Assembly: GCF_020085105.1 (NCBI RefSeq)
Contig: NC_058052.1
Coordinates: forward strand, 7,983,733-8,047,732
Reading direction: 5' to 3'
DNA: 64,000 nucleotides
From: Siniperca chuatsi
Taxonomy: Eukaryota; Chordata; Actinopteri; Centrarchiformes; Sinipercidae
This document shows, piece after piece, positions 36,101 to 51,009 of this stretch; within the stretch, counting starts at the first letter, position 1, and every line of letters begins with the position of its first letter. The notes beneath the pieces were generated by a model. The model was not told the origin of the DNA and ran no database searches. It worked only from the letters and a program-made list of their open reading frames with translations. Position numbers and translations under genes: made by a program.

Positions 36101-39100
36101 GACTGAAGCAGTGGTTTCAATTTCTCTATTCTGTCTTTGAAGGAAAAACTGAAAACTTTCGAGGAGCGCTTAGTGGAGGAGAGGAAGAAGCGTCTGGAAG
36201 AAAGGAAGAAGCAGCGCAAAGAGGACAGGCGTAATGCCTACTACCGTCAGAAAGAGGAAGAGGCACAGCGTATCCACGAGGAGCAGCTCAAGAAAGGTAA
36301 TTCATTTCTATTTGCACATGCGCATTGGGACACACAGACCTTTTGATATGCCACAGAAAACTGACAGTTATCACCAGGAAGAAAATGGAGGAAATGTTGG
36401 CTATAGGGGTTAAAGTGGTTGTTTTGAGGAACATTAGTACTACAGGGAGGAACTGAGTTGTTGAGGCACTACATTTTCATTTGGCTGGGTGACTTTTGCA
36501 CGGCATGTGAAATTGGATGTGACAAAGTTTCAGTCTGGAAATTTTTTTCCACTTTAATCCTTGGTACTTTTCTAATCGTGGCAGCTGCTCCAAGTGTGCC
36601 ACAACCTGATTTGTTTTTCTCAGAATACAATATGGTAGCTCTTATTCTGTCAGTTACTGTAGTTTGAACACGCCTCATGTTAATTTCCTGCTTTTGTTTC
36701 AGAGCGTGAGGAGCGTGAACGCCTGGAACAAGAGCAGCGAGAGGAGGAGGAAAGGGAGTACCAGGAGCGTCTGCGCAAGCTCGAGGAGCAGGAACGGAAG
36801 CAGCGTGCTCGTCAGCAGGAGATCGAGGAGCGAGAACGTCGTCGTGAGGAGGAGAGAAGGGGCCCCCCGGAGGAGAAAGCCAAGGTACAAATTAGCTTTT
36901 TATTTTTATTTTTTTAAACTTATGGTCAGAGCCTACACTTATTGGGTCTCACAGTCAGTTCAAGTGTCATGCAAATATGAATGGGTGGGAATTAAAGGTA
37001 ATTCATACAATATTATATTAATACCCAGGATAATTGTGATGTTGCGGTGCCTAGAATTGGAAAAAAAATGTAAATGGTGGTTGGCTGTTAAGAAATAGCA
37101 GAACAGAGTTCAAATGTTTAGAGTTAAGGACACACCTGTGTATAAATATTATTATACTAAGTTAAAGGTGCCTATCTATCAGTAACATAATGCAAGACAA
37201 TTTATCACAATAGTTTGTCATAAAATATTGTGATACATTTAATAACATATAATATGAAGGTGTGATGGGAGGGAGCCCAAATATATTGTCACAGAAGTTC
37301 AAAGACCGATTGCAGAGTAATGGACTACAGGCCAAAACATTTAGCGTATTTATGGTCATAATTGATATTACATTGCAGTGTCGTGTAGGGACAAATTCTA
37401 CAGACCTTTGAGGGAACCTGATGTAATGGCACAATGTGTCTTGATCAATATGTTTTGCTTATACAGGATTGGGGCGAGAAGGAGAAGGAGAAGGAGGAGG
37501 GAGGATGGAGGAGGCGCACTGATGGAGGTGATTCAGAGTGGCGTCGTTCTGTGCCTGACAGGTATGTTGGTAACTCAACTTAATCCTACTTTTTTACTGT
37601 TAACCCCATTAAACCACGAGGGGCTGCTCTAACATTACCTGTGCTCCCTCTAGGGACTGGAGACAGGAGGGCCGTGATGATGACAGAGAGGAGAGAGAGG
37701 TCCCCTTCAGGCGAGGAGAAGGTCTTCGCAGGGGCGGAGATGACAGGGGACCCCGTCGGGGCTTTGATGATGATCGAGGCCCACGTCGTGGCGGTGATGA
37801 TGACCGTCCTCCACGCAGAGGGATGGACGATGACCGTGGTCCGCGTAGAGGCTTTGATGATGACCGCGGCCCAAGGAGGGGTGGAGATGATGACCGTGGC
37901 CCGAGGCGTGGCTTTGATGATGACCGCGGACCCAGGCGTGGCTTTGACGAGGACAGAGGTCCCCGCAGAGGCATGGATGAATCCAGAGGTCCCAGGCGTG
38001 GGGCTGATGAGGACTGGGGCCCCAGAAGAGGAGGAGATGATGACAGAGGTGGAAGGAGAGGCATGGATGATGGGCCACGTCGTGGTGGTGATGACGCCAA
38101 ACCCTGGAAGCCCCTGGGCAGACCTGGTAAGCCTGTAGCCATTTAGCTGCTAATAAGTGAAAGAAGCTGTCTTATAATCTACATGAAGAGTGGTTTATTC
38201 AGACTGCTCCGCAGCTCTGTGTTTGAATGCAATTTCTAGCAGGATGATGAGCAAATGCTTCTGTTGCAGGTGGTTGGCGTGAGAGGGAGAAAGCCCGAGA
38301 GGAGAGCTGGGGTCCTCCCCGTGGTGACGCCCAAGATGACGGAGATGATGCTGAAAGAGAGGAAAGATCCCGCGACAGCTTCAGAGACCGTCGTCCACAG
38401 AGGTGGGCCTGATAGACCTATGCCAAGAGTGTAGATTTATTTTTGTTGTAATAAATGCAAAGGATATCAGTTACCTTTTTTGAGTTGTCAGTTATGTTCA
38501 TCTGTGTCACTGTATTCAGAGAGGAGAGTGGCTGGAGGAGAGCAGGCACAGAGGAAGCAAGCAGCTGGAGAGAGTCTCGCAAAGACGACGCTGACCGCGA
38601 TGATCGCCGCGTTGACCGCCGTGATAGAGACCGCCGAGATGATCGTGAACACAGGGGACCTCCCAGAGAACTTGATGATAGTAAGCAGAGTATGATTTAG
38701 CAATGACATAAAAATTACATGCGTATCGGTGGTTAATCGTGGGATATATTACAGTTTTACATTAAAATGTGTGATAAAGTGAAAATAGAACAAAATTACT
38801 TCGAAGTGGGTGTGAATTCTATTAACCACCATCTTCTGACAAAACAGTTGGGTACACTACATAATGGTGCTGTGTTCTGCCAGCAGAGGTCGCTGATTAC
38901 CTGCTTAATTACTGCAACAGCAGGTGTCGGCAAAATATATAAACTTCTGAACTAGAGTTCTACTTGTAAAATCAACATGTTCCTGCTTGAACATAATGAG
39001 CATCGTTGTTTCCTCAGGGGGTACATGGCGTCGTGGAGGCGATGATAAGCAGGAGGAGCCAGACAGGGACCGTCCCAGAGAGAGGGACAGGGAGCGTGAT

Positions 39101-39196
39101 GCAGATGGAGAAAAGGCTTGGCGTACTGACAAAGAAAACCCTCGTCGCACCAAGAACGAGACAGATGATGATGGCTGGACCACTGTCCGCCGCTGA
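30189..39196 (+). CDS. EIF3A: Eukaryotic translation initiation factor 3 subunit A
   Basis: Twenty-two exons: 30189-30237, 30795-30985, 31084-31220, 31456-31619, 32175-32374, 32648-32856, 32944-33115, 33351-33455, 33614-33712, 33816-33932, 34095-34280, 34510-34857, 34958-35062, 35159-35272, 35397-35519, 36143-36296, 36703-36884, 37467-37561, 37654-38126, 38270-38402, 38520-38680, 39018-39196. They total 3696 nt (1231 aa; human 1382). It is the largest scaffold of the eIF3 complex, which binds the 40S subunit and mRNA. The N-terminal half is helical and carries the PCI domain (about 320-495, ending near [14 protein letters not shown]). Residues about 544-910 are a long charged helix/coiled coil ([20 protein letters not shown] type). 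About 941-1065 are decapeptide repeats of the [10 protein letters not shown] type. The C-terminus ends DGWTTVRR. The shorter length comes mainly from fewer repeats and a trimmed Arg/Asp-rich tail. Confidence 0.97.
31641..32010. mobile_element. hAT-type MITE with 8-bp target-site duplication
   Basis: The 370-bp unit begins TAGAGCTGCAACG and ends GTTACAGCCCTA, which are near inverted repeats. It is flanked by CTTTTATC (31633-31640) and CTTTTGTC (32011-32018), an 8-bp duplication with one mismatch, as hAT elements make. The subterminal ATTAGTCGATTAATCG matches a well-known teleost family. It is in EIF3A intron 4, just after the donor, and is non-coding. Confidence 0.8.
35650..36010. repeat. Probable interspersed repeat in EIF3A intron 15
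   Basis: GC-richer sequence ending CAGGAAAATCCTACATATTCTGCC, the end of a dispersed fish element that I recognise only by pattern. The boundaries and class are uncertain. Confidence 0.35.
37727..38099 (+). repeat. EIF3A: In-frame 30-bp tandem repeats coding the EIF3A decapeptide array
   Basis: About 12-13 consecutive units of consensus RRGxDDDRGP, where x alternates F, G, M and A. Unit length is 30 nt with shorter first and last units, and all lie inside one exon. Human EIF3A has a longer array. The antisense strand is also open here only because of the codon periodicity. Confidence 0.9.
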
Positions 39197-39925
39197 GCAA
39201 CAACCTCTGCATCCAATTGGCTCAATTAATGATGAATTGGTTTTCAAAGAAATAATATTCAGTATCCTATCAGCCAGTTAGCCACAGTTGTGAATTAACG
39301 GCTGCAAGCTTCTGATACTCATGTGCGTTAAATCTTTTGAATTAAATATTTGTAGACCGTAGTTTTCCTGGGGATTTTTTCTCTTTCATCTTTATTTTGA
39401 TTTCCAGCGGTTTTGAACCAGAGGTTCCTCACCACCCAAAATACCATCAACCAATGACTGTGTGTGCACTTAGGCCTCATGCAAACCACCAATGTAAACA
39501 TGACTGCCCCTAGTGGTTAGGAGTGTTATTACCTTACATGAAGTGAAACTGACTAAACCTAAAACCAATGTACCTGCTCCAACTATCAAATCAAACTCAG
39601 TGTATCACCAACTGCCTCTTTGAAATAATTAACCTTTGCATAGATGTTATATTATGGCACAGATCCACAACTCCTTTATTGGCAATGACTAGGACTTTGT
39701 CATGTGCTTCAGTGATCTCTGCTCTTCATCTAACGTTGCAGATGCTTCTTAACCAGTTAAAGAACTAGTGGAATTTACATTTTGATGTGCATGCTTAGAG
39801 TATTCAATTGGTCTTGCTTGATATCCAGTGTGTGGTTCTATCTTGCTGCAATCTACGGTATCAAACCAGGTTGCATGTGTACAGATAAAGCCTTTATTAA
39901 TAAAAATGTTTGCTCACAAACTTGT
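39197..39925 (+). other. EIF3A: EIF3A 3' UTR
   Basis: Non-coding from the stop to the AATAAA at 39899-39904, about 0.7 kb. No other gene is visible. The cleavage point is inferred. Confidence 0.65.
39899..39904 (+). terminator. EIF3A: AATAAA polyadenylation signal of EIF3A
   Basis: Canonical hexamer with a TTTGCTC/TTG-containing downstream element at 39908-39930. Confidence 0.6.
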
Positions 39926-40009
39926 TAATTTCGTCTCAAATGCTATGTCACCATTAAAGATTGCAGCACACTTATCAGTTTAAGTCTGGTGTACAAAACT
40001 AACTCACTA

Positions 40010-40105
40010 AAGACAGTGGCTCCCAAGCTGGGGGTCGGAGCATGATTTTTCAGCTAAACAAAATTGTACAATTTTTCTGGCTTTCCTCAAATCTTTTTTT
40101 TTTTT
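40010..40105. repeat. hAT-like MITE end fragment
   Basis: CAGTGGCTCCCAAGCTGGGG at 40014-40033 followed by GTCGG resembles the CAGTGGTTCCCAACCTGGGG end of a common fish hAT MITE. The rest is eroded. Confidence 0.45.
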
Positions 40106-40136
40106 TGTATGTGTGAGAGAATTATGAATGTTGCCT

Positions 40137-40340
40137 CTAGAATCAAAATAAATACTTTATTGATCCCAGAGGAGAAACTCTTTCGTTACAGCTGCTCACT
40201 ATCACGTCAATGCACACAGGAATAGAAGTACTAATAGAATAGTCTGCAACGAGACAATTATTTCTAGTAAGAAATAAGAGATGTGCAAATCAAAAAATAA
40301 TACACTGTAATACAGCTGAGATGAGAGAAATTAAGTACAA
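40137..40340 (-). repeat. Retroelement tail, reverse copy of the 15960-16250 family
   Basis: ATACTTTATTGATCCCAGAG followed by GTTACAGCTGCTCACT is the complement of the tail seen at about 16185-16235 (GTGAGCAGCTGTAAC...GGGATCGATAAAGTAT). Only the 3' part is present. Confidence 0.6.
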
Positions 40341-41255
40341 ACTTAAGTAGAAAGTAGACATTATATGAGAAGAAAAAACTGATACATGAAACCTGTGTTG
40401 AGACATTATAATCAGTCACTTCTCTGTTTTAAGGGCCACGATTTGACTTAAGATATCAGAATAGTTGATTCTGCTGAAATCTTCCAGGAACCATATTAGT
40501 CCATGTTACTCTGACAAACTAAGCTGTGGAAACACACCTTGATGGGAAACTGTATTGGTAGCCTGTGTACACCGAAGGTGCTTAGAGAGCTATGTTTGAT
40601 CCCAGCAGTTAGAGTATCAGCTCTAACTGCCCTAACTTCCACATAGTGCAACGCCGTTGAAACTAAACTATTCTTCATTTTGTGTCTGCTTTCAGACCCC
40701 CGTTTCGGTACCATTTTACCACACTACCGTTATGTAACCACTAGAGGTCGGTAAAGCACCGTGGAGGGGATGGACACGCTTCCCCCGTGTGAAAGCAGAA
40801 GAGGTGTGTTGGTTCATGGCCATGATCTGCAGTTAACTCGGTCTAAAACTCAGGAAAACATAAACATGCAGGCGGCGGTCAGCATGCAGTCAGTTAGAAA
40901 ACCACTAACATGCTGTTACAGTTGTTAACAAAAAAATGCAAAAACTCAACCATGTTGAACTTTTCCTTAAAAAAATATGCTCGTTCCGTAACAACAAATG
41001 GCTTTGAATTTGGCTGTGGTGACCCGATTTATAGCTACGATGTAGGCCTACTAATATAATAATGATAATAATAATGATAATGATAATAACAATAATGATG
41101 GCAATAATGATAATAATAATAATGTGTTTCATGGTTAAGACGTTGACAGATATGTTTTAGGTAATATTACAAAGTAAAAGGCTATACCTTAATGAACTGA
41201 CTAAGCGACTTCAAATAAAAAAATCTAAAACATCCAACTCCCAATGATTCCACAC
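40341..41255. other. Spacer between EIF3A and Rex3, AAT/GAT microsatellite
   Basis: No exon recognised. A trinucleotide-rich run (AAT/GAT/AAC) spans about 41053-41123. The remainder is unremarkable. Confidence 0.6.
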
Positions 41256-41267
41256 AGTGTTGATAAT
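41256..41267. other. Target-site duplication, 3' side of Rex3
   Basis: AGTGTTGATAAT here is identical to 42925-42936, the base-perfect 12-bp duplication bounding the retrotransposon. Confidence 0.85.
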
Positions 41268-42924
41268 CCATCCATCCATCCATCCATCTTCTTCCGCTTA
41301 TCCGGGGCCGGGTCGCGGGGGCAGCAGTCTAAGCAGGGACTCCCAGACTTCCTTCGCCCCAGACACTTCCTCCAGCTCCTCCGGGGGGATCCCGAGGCGT
41401 TCCCAGGCCAGCCGAGAGACATAGTCCCTCCAGCGTGTCCTGGGTCTTCCCCGGGGCCGCCTCCCGGTGGGACATGCCCAGAACACCTCCCGAGGGAGGC
41501 GTCCAGGAGGCATCCGGATCAGATGCCCTAGCCACCTCAGCTGGCTCCTCTCGACGTGGAGGAGCAGCGGCTCTACTCGAGCTCCCCGTGTGACTGAGCT
41601 CCTCACCCTATCTCTAAGGGAGCGCCCAGCCACTCGGCGGAGGAAGCCCATTTCGGCCGCTTGTATCCGCGATCTTGTCCTTTCGGTCACTACCCAAAGC
41701 TCATGACCATAGGTGAGGGCAGGAGCGTGGATTGACCGATAAATCGAGAGCTTTGTCTTTCGACTCAGCTCCTTCTTTACCACAACGGTCCGATACAGCG
41801 CCCGCATCACTGCAGACGCTGCACCGATCCGCCTGTCAATCTCACGCTCCATCCGTCCCTCACTCGTGAACAAGACCCCAAGATACTTAAACTCCTCCAC
41901 TTGGGGCAAGGACTCCCCACCCACGCGAAGAGAGCAAACCATCTTTTTCCGGTCAAGAACCATGGCCTCAGATTTGGAAGAGCTGATTCTCATCCCAGCT
42001 GCTTCACACTCGGCTGCAAACCGTCCCAGTGCATGCTGCAGGTCCCGGCCTGAAGAAGCCATCAGAACGACATCATCTGCAAACAGCAGAGATGAGATCC
42101 TGTGGTTCCCAAACCGGACACCCTCCGGCCCCTGACTGCGCCTAGAAATTCTGTCCATATAAATTATGAACAGAACCGGTGACAAAGGGCAGCCCTGGCG
42201 GAGTCCAACATGTACCGGGAACAGGTCTGACTTACTGCCGGCAATGCGAACACAGCTCCTGCTCCGGTTATACAGGGACCGGACAGCCCTTAGCAAAGGG
42301 CCCCGGACCCCATACTCCCAGAGCACTCCCCACAAAGCGCCCGGGGCACACGGTCGAATGCCTTCTCCAGATCCACAAAGCACATGTGGACTGGTTGGGC
42401 AAACTCCCATGAACCCTCGAGCACCCGATGGAGAGTATAGAGCTGGTCCAGTGTTCCACGACCGGGACGAAAACCACTCTGCTCCTCCTGAATCCGAGGT
42501 TCGACTATCGGACGAATTCTCCTCTCCAGTACCCTGGAATAGACCTTACCGGGAGGCTGAGAAGTGTGATCCTCTGTGATTGGAACACACCCTCCGGTCC
42601 CCTTCTTATACAGAGGGACCACCACCCCGGTCTGCCAGTCCAGAGGCACTGTCCCAGACCGCCACGCGATGTTGCAGAGACGTGTCAGCCAAGACAGTCC
42701 CACAACATCCAGAGACTTAAGATACTCAGGACGGATCTCATCCACCCCCGAAGCCTTGCCACCAAGGAGCTTGCCAACAACCTCAGTGACTTCGGCCAGG
42801 GTGATGGATGAGTCCGCCTCCGGGTCCCCAGCCTCCGCTTCCTCTTCGGAAGACGTGACAGCGGGATTGAGGAGATCCTCAAAGTATTCCTTCCACCGTC
42901 CGACAACATCCCCAGAAGTGTTGA
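41268..42924 (-). mobile_element. Rex3 (RTE-clade) LINE, 5'-truncated, RT frame broken
   Basis: The minus strand encodes most of a non-LTR reverse transcriptase in two overlapping frames (about 42924-42290 and 42410-41298). Visible RT landmarks are LLGGKASGVDEIRPEYLKS, GFRPGRGTLDQL, CFVDLEKAFDRVPR, VGLRQGCPLSPVLF and the catalytic FADD (A-D-D at 42080-42072), then FKYLGVLFTSEG and a C-terminal RWLGHLIRMP region. The sequences at 42178-42198 and 42618-42637 match, as I remember them, the degenerate Rex3 PCR primer sites used in fish cytogenetics. The element has no endonuclease domain (5' truncation). A frameshift lies near 42340-42400 and a compensating pair near 42540-42600. The 3' end is a GATG tandem tail (complement of 41268-41287). 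It is a dead copy. Confidence 0.93.
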
Positions 42925-42936
42925 AGTGTTGATAAT
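42925..42936. other. Target-site duplication, 5' side of Rex3
   Basis: Second copy of AGTGTTGATAAT, directly abutting the truncated 5' end of the element. Confidence 0.85.
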
Positions 42937-44040
42937 AACAATGTAATCTGGATTCAGACATTTTTAAGATGTCAAATCAGGCGTGTTATGGGCAGAGCAG
43001 CTGTTGGTGTTCTGACAGCTCTGTAGTTTGTATTTTATTCCACAGAGACCCTTAACCTACCCGCACAAATAAAACCTCAGGCAGACCATACGCTTCGTGT
43101 GGGAGTGATAAGTATACAGCCTAGACCAGCAGTTAGCGGTGACATCAACAACAACAACAATAATAATAAGAAGAAGAAGAATTCAACACATATTTTTTAC
43201 CATTCAAGCCTTTCTTTCTATCTTAAAAGGCAAGTTCAATTTTCTAACATCTGATCTCACCAACATTTCCATCAAAACAAAACAAAACATGCAAACAAAC
43301 AAAAAAATAGAAATAAAAATGTATTAAAATTATTTTTAAAACGCTATACAGCATTGCTCAGTTCCAGGGCTGCATCTGTTCATTTCTGACAGGCTCATGA
43401 CTGTGACTCCGCGTGCTATTCGTGTGGATCACGTCTTCCTGAAGGCCCTCGGTGCGCGGCCCTGGCTGCAGCGCACTCACGCAGGGGGCCACAGCCTGCA
43501 GTCACAGGTAACACCTGAGCCTTTGCGCTGAGTAACACCGACACGCCGCTACTCATCAGCGGGAAGGCGTTATTGAATTTTTTTTTTTTTTTTTTGAACA
43601 CTCCTGTCAGTCTTCACGCAGTGTCCCGCATAGCTGACAAAAAGCTCTAAAGCTTGTTTGTGTCTCCCAGACATCCCATCCAGCAGAACAACTGGAAACT
43701 TATCCTCATAGAATCGGAAGAAAAATGGAAACGAGCAGGGACGAAGCAAGAACAATTTCTCTACATAAGCCCAGTTAGAAAAGCAAAAACAAGAACAAAA
43801 TTGAGAAATAAATGAAGGCCGGGTGATAGCCAATTAGGCTCATGCTAAATATGATCGAAAATAGGACTTTAATGGAGCTGATTTGATGTTTGCGCAACAT
43901 TGTTGTGCATAATTAAAAAGAATCACTCGCTAGGAGGCTACTTACACACACACCCACCCTAAAAAAATCAGTTTGAACCTGCCGTAGACCTTACATGCAA
44001 ATAAGCAGGCCACCTTGAGCTTTTCTACTGGTTCAGATGA
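42937..44040. other. Spacer between Rex3 and the EMX2 promoter
   Basis: Contains a short (AAC/AAT/AAG)n run at 43146-43183 and a GC-rich, CpG-containing stretch at about 43400-43570 (followed by poly-T at 43580-43597). No exon recognised. An antisense EMX2 transcript (EMX2OS in mammals) would start in this region, but nothing in the sequence proves it. Confidence 0.5.
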
Positions 44041-44535
44041 GTGTGTTAAATGTCCTGGAGATATAAGCGTGTGTGCGTGTGCGCGCGCGCGGGTGGGGGT
44101 GGGGGTGGGGGGCTCCTCTCTGGACGAATCCGTTCCGTGTTGCGCGTTCGAGTCCGCCTCTCCGCGCCCCTGCTTCCCATTGACGCACTTTTTAAGCGTC
44201 TTCCCCATCTCCACCTTAAGGCGAGCAGCAGCGGCAGCGACCAATCACCATGCCATTACAGCCTTCAGAGGAAGCTGTTTATGGGACTGCAGCGCTAATT
44301 AGGCTCATGAACTAACAAATCTGCCCGCACGAACCCGGCGAGGAAAACGATCACGTCCATGGATTAGTCTGGGAGTAGCCGAGCACTTTTTATTTTGGCT
44401 TTCTCGACACTGCCGCCTTTTCCCAACTTATTTACTGCGCAGAAACTTTCCCCCTTTCTTGGGTGTGGAGTATTTTTTAAGCGAGAGCGCCTACGACAAC
44501 TTTAACTTAAACTGGGGAATCTGGACTATCAGACC
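44041..44535 (+). promoter_or_regulatory. EMX2: EMX2 promoter and 5' UTR (CpG-rich)
   Basis: GC/CpG-rich sequence upstream of the start codon. It contains an alternating purine-pyrimidine run (44068-44092), a G-run tract GGGTGGGGGTGGGGGTGGGG (44091-44112) and a CCAAT box in GACCAATCACC (CCAAT 44241-44245). No canonical TATA box. The transcription start is probably between 44260 and 44400 (inferred). Confidence 0.6.
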
Positions 44536-47974
<3,439 letters not shown>

Positions 47975-49060
47975 AAAAAAAAAAAAAAGACTATATAAGC
48001 GTCTGAGTGAAGGAGGACATGGATAAAGGATGCCGTGTAGAGACAGTGAGAGGGTTAAAAGCCAATGTCACATTTCAGATCTCCGGAGATCGGCAGCTGA
48101 GGGGGAGAGAAACCCGACTGGTGGCACTGCTGTCACCATGTGGGTCTGTCAATCCAAATGACCCAGGAAACTGTGACTGACAGTGTCTCAGTCCACCTAC
48201 CTGAACCCTTCCACGCACCAACCACCACCACTACAATCTCCCATCTACCGCCACCTATTTTTTTTTCTCCAATTCATATTGGACGTTTGCACTTCAGAAG
48301 GTTTTTTTTGTTTGTTTTTTTTTAAAAAACAAAACAAAAGAAAAAAACCCCAACCGTTTCCACTCAAGATACCAAAACACCAAACTGCTTTTGTAAAACT
48401 TGAATTGCATGGTATAGTTTTTTTTTTTCTCCCCTGGTAGTTGTTTTAATTTGACAAGTTTTCTCAAACCAAGAAAAAAAAAATTTCAATTTTGTTTTTA
48501 ACTTTTCAAACTGAGAGATGTCGTGCTTCTTCCTTTTTACAAAGTGTGCAGTCTTTAATTAATGATTCTCGTGTAAAAGTGATTGTGAAAACATATGAAG
48601 TAGCGGTGCTGCGTTATAGTGTTTTTTTTTTAAAGAAAAGAGAACAAAACATTTCATTTCGATTTAAAAAAAAAAAAACCTTTCTAAAAAGTGAATCAGA
48701 CCACAGATGAAGTCCGTAAAGGAAAGGTATCAGGACATTCCTCTAACCTAAAGCTTTACCAATGTGTCGCTGTGGCCCCACGCAGCCTTCTGTCAGGACT
48801 TAACCCTCCAGTGAAAGTTGCCACGAAGGACTAAATGCAAGAATTGAGAGGAAAAAAAAAAACACAAACTTCAAGCACTGAGCGTATTCCATGTACAGAA
48901 ATGCTAAAAGTTAATGTTTCTGTTAAACCCTCTTTTACAGAATGTAAATAATTTTTGTGTTTGTGTTAAGTTTGCTACAATTTTAACACAAAGTATACTT
49001 CCAAGAAGTATGTAATTGTCAATATTTTGTCAATAAAGTTTTATCAATATGTTGCGCGCA
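47975..49060 (+). other. EMX2: EMX2 3' UTR
   Basis: About 1.1 kb with several A and T homopolymer tracts, ending at an AATAAA (49032-49037). A TGTAAATAATTTTTGTGT region (about 48944) precedes it. No competing frame. Confidence 0.75.
49032..49037 (+). terminator. EMX2: AATAAA polyadenylation signal of EMX2
   Basis: Canonical hexamer in TTTTGTCAATAAAGTTTTATC, about 1.06 kb after the stop. A single clear signal supports one main 3' end. Confidence 0.7.
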
Positions 49061-49074
49061 GTAAAAGTATAAGC

Positions 49075-49560
49075 TTTTGATTATACAGAGCAGCCGAATG
49101 GAGGCCTCTGATTAAATGAAGCTTTATTGTTGCTTTGTGCCATCAATCAGAGTCGTTCGGACGGAGTGTTCAGTGAGGTTTGCTGATGTGGCGTTGGGGC
49201 ACTGGAGTTTCAGAGAGAAACGCTGCAGCCTGTCATTTGTTGTCCTCAGCCCTGCATTTGTTTCTCAGTCTGACATAGACGGCATTAGTTTTATTTTTGA
49301 GGGGCTGCAGCGTCTGCTCCGCTCCGGCTACAAAGAGTCCCTACAAGCTTTTGTGAAAGTGCAAATCAGTTTAGGCAATTATCATGCGAGTAATATGAGG
49401 GGGAAAGGGGATGCATTGCCCAGTGGTCCACTTTAATCTCTTAATCCACGGATCCAAGGGGGCTTGGTTGGACATAATTTAGTACAATCTGACTACCCCT
49501 CACGACGCGATAAGGGAAGGTTGCAATGTGCCGCAAAATGGGATCTTTGTTTAAAATCTT
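49075..49560. promoter_or_regulatory. Candidate conserved element just 3' of EMX2
   Basis: Non-repetitive, mixed-composition block immediately after the EMX2 poly(A) site. It contains TTTAGGCAATTATCATGCG (about 49370), CACTTTAATCTCTTAATCC (about 49430) and GACATAATTTAGTAC (about 49471). The regulatory role is inferred. Confidence 0.3.
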
Positions 49561-50039
49561 GTCCTGTGGGCTCCATCGTGCTGCAAGCTGCTGCTTTGGA
49601 CTGAACGGGAACATTACAGGACTTCTTGAGGAGCCTGCAGGCTAAACTAAAAAGATGCTATTTACAGCAGGAAATGATTCCCTGTTTACACACAAACAAA
49701 CCAACAGCAAAACAATGAACAGTCAGTTTGTTTAAAAAAAAGAAAAGAAAAAGAAAAAAAAAAAGAAGAAGACTGGATTATGATTTTTTTTTTCTTCTTC
49801 TTCTCGTGAATACATAACAAGCCCAACTTCAGTGTTTTCTGGTGCGAGGTGCATGTGTTTGTTTAATTGTTTCATAAACTAAAAAGAGCTGTTTTTGTGG
49901 TTTGGGTTGGGTTGGGTTGGGGGGGGCATATAGGGAATTCTTAATCGGCCCATAGATTATAACAGCAATAAAAATCTTTAGAGAATACCATTAGCTTTGA
50001 AAAAAACCCCTAAAAGCTTTATTACAAACCCAGCTTTGA

Positions 50040-50420
50040 AATAGGGGGGATTAGAGGACTGAAAGGGTCCCACAATAGTTAGAAGAAAAGGTTTCATGCT
50101 AATGAGGTTAATGCCCTTTGTATCTCCGGACTCCACAACTTCATTACTCCTATCTCGGGCAACACCGAGCGGCTCAGAGCTTCACAATCCACTCGAGCCT
50201 TTCCCTACCCTGCCTCTAAAGAAGGATTTGATAGCAGTCCTGTTCAAACTAGATAATTATATCTTTTCAAGTTGGAATTAAGATAAAGAAAGTGCAGTGG
50301 AGGCGGTGAGCCTTGATCCGCCGCAAACAAATTTGGCGCAGTCCCCCACCCTCTGTGCGCCTGTATGGACACACAGGAGACAGGACAGGCTTCTCATTAG
50401 AGCCTGGCACAATCTGACTA
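50040..50420. promoter_or_regulatory. Candidate conserved element
   Basis: Motif-rich block with CATGCTAATGAGGTTAATGCC (about 50096), CTTTGTATCTCCGG, AACTAGATAATTATATC (about 50248) and GAATTAAGATAAAG. It is distinct from the A-rich sequence before it and the CT repeat after it. Low-confidence inference. Confidence 0.3.
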
Positions 50421-50451
50421 ATTTAAACGCGTTTGATTTTAACCTGGAAAT

Positions 50452-50482
50452 ATCTCTCTCTCTCTCTCTCTCTCTTTCTCTT
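50452..50482. repeat. (TC)n microsatellite
   Basis: Short CT dinucleotide run, interrupted once near the end. Confidence 0.9.
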
Positions 50483-51009
50483 TATTTTTTAATTTAAGCG
50501 GTAGCTCTGTTTATGGAAAGAAATGAAATCATTCATCTTTGCGGACATGAGAATTAAGCAGGTTAAGCTCCACAATTTAAAACCCACATTTACCAAACGA
50601 AGAGCTCCTGGTCGACTGTCTTTATATTCTAAGATGCTGAATGAAATTGCAAATGACTCCTTATATTCAAGGCACCCGTCAAAAAAAAAAATTAATAAGA
50701 AAAAAATAATAATTAAAGTTGTCGTTAGGCATTTTAGAAATAAATATGCGCTTTTCTCTAAAGCAGTCTGCAGTCTCGGTCAAAATGATCCAAAATGATT
50801 GGGGTGGAAATTTGATTGCGCATGTAAGTTGCAAACCATAGAGCTTGGCCAATATTTAGATACATTTTTTTGCGTGTTAGAAAATTCAAGGCGCCTTTAT
50901 TTTCAGATCTTGGCATTTATTAAATGACGATCAAGCGCAATGTGAGTCTAAGGTCACACGAATATAATTGGTTCGGGCAGAATTCAAACAGTGTGTGTGT
51001 GTATTATGA

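Noticed and set aside
37727-38099. Regular ~30-bp repeats suggesting an array of the CRISPR type
   Set aside because: They are translated, in frame and inside an EIF3A exon with no unique spacers. This is also a eukaryotic genome.
37609-38142. 177-codon open frame antisense to the EIF3A repeat exon, proline/serine-rich
   Set aside because: It is the mirror of a 30-nt in-frame tandem repeat, where codon periodicity keeps the other strand open. EIF3A on the plus strand is certain.
42166-42932. Plus-strand frames over the Rex3 element
   Set aside because: They are opposite to a recognisable reverse transcriptase and show no known domain.
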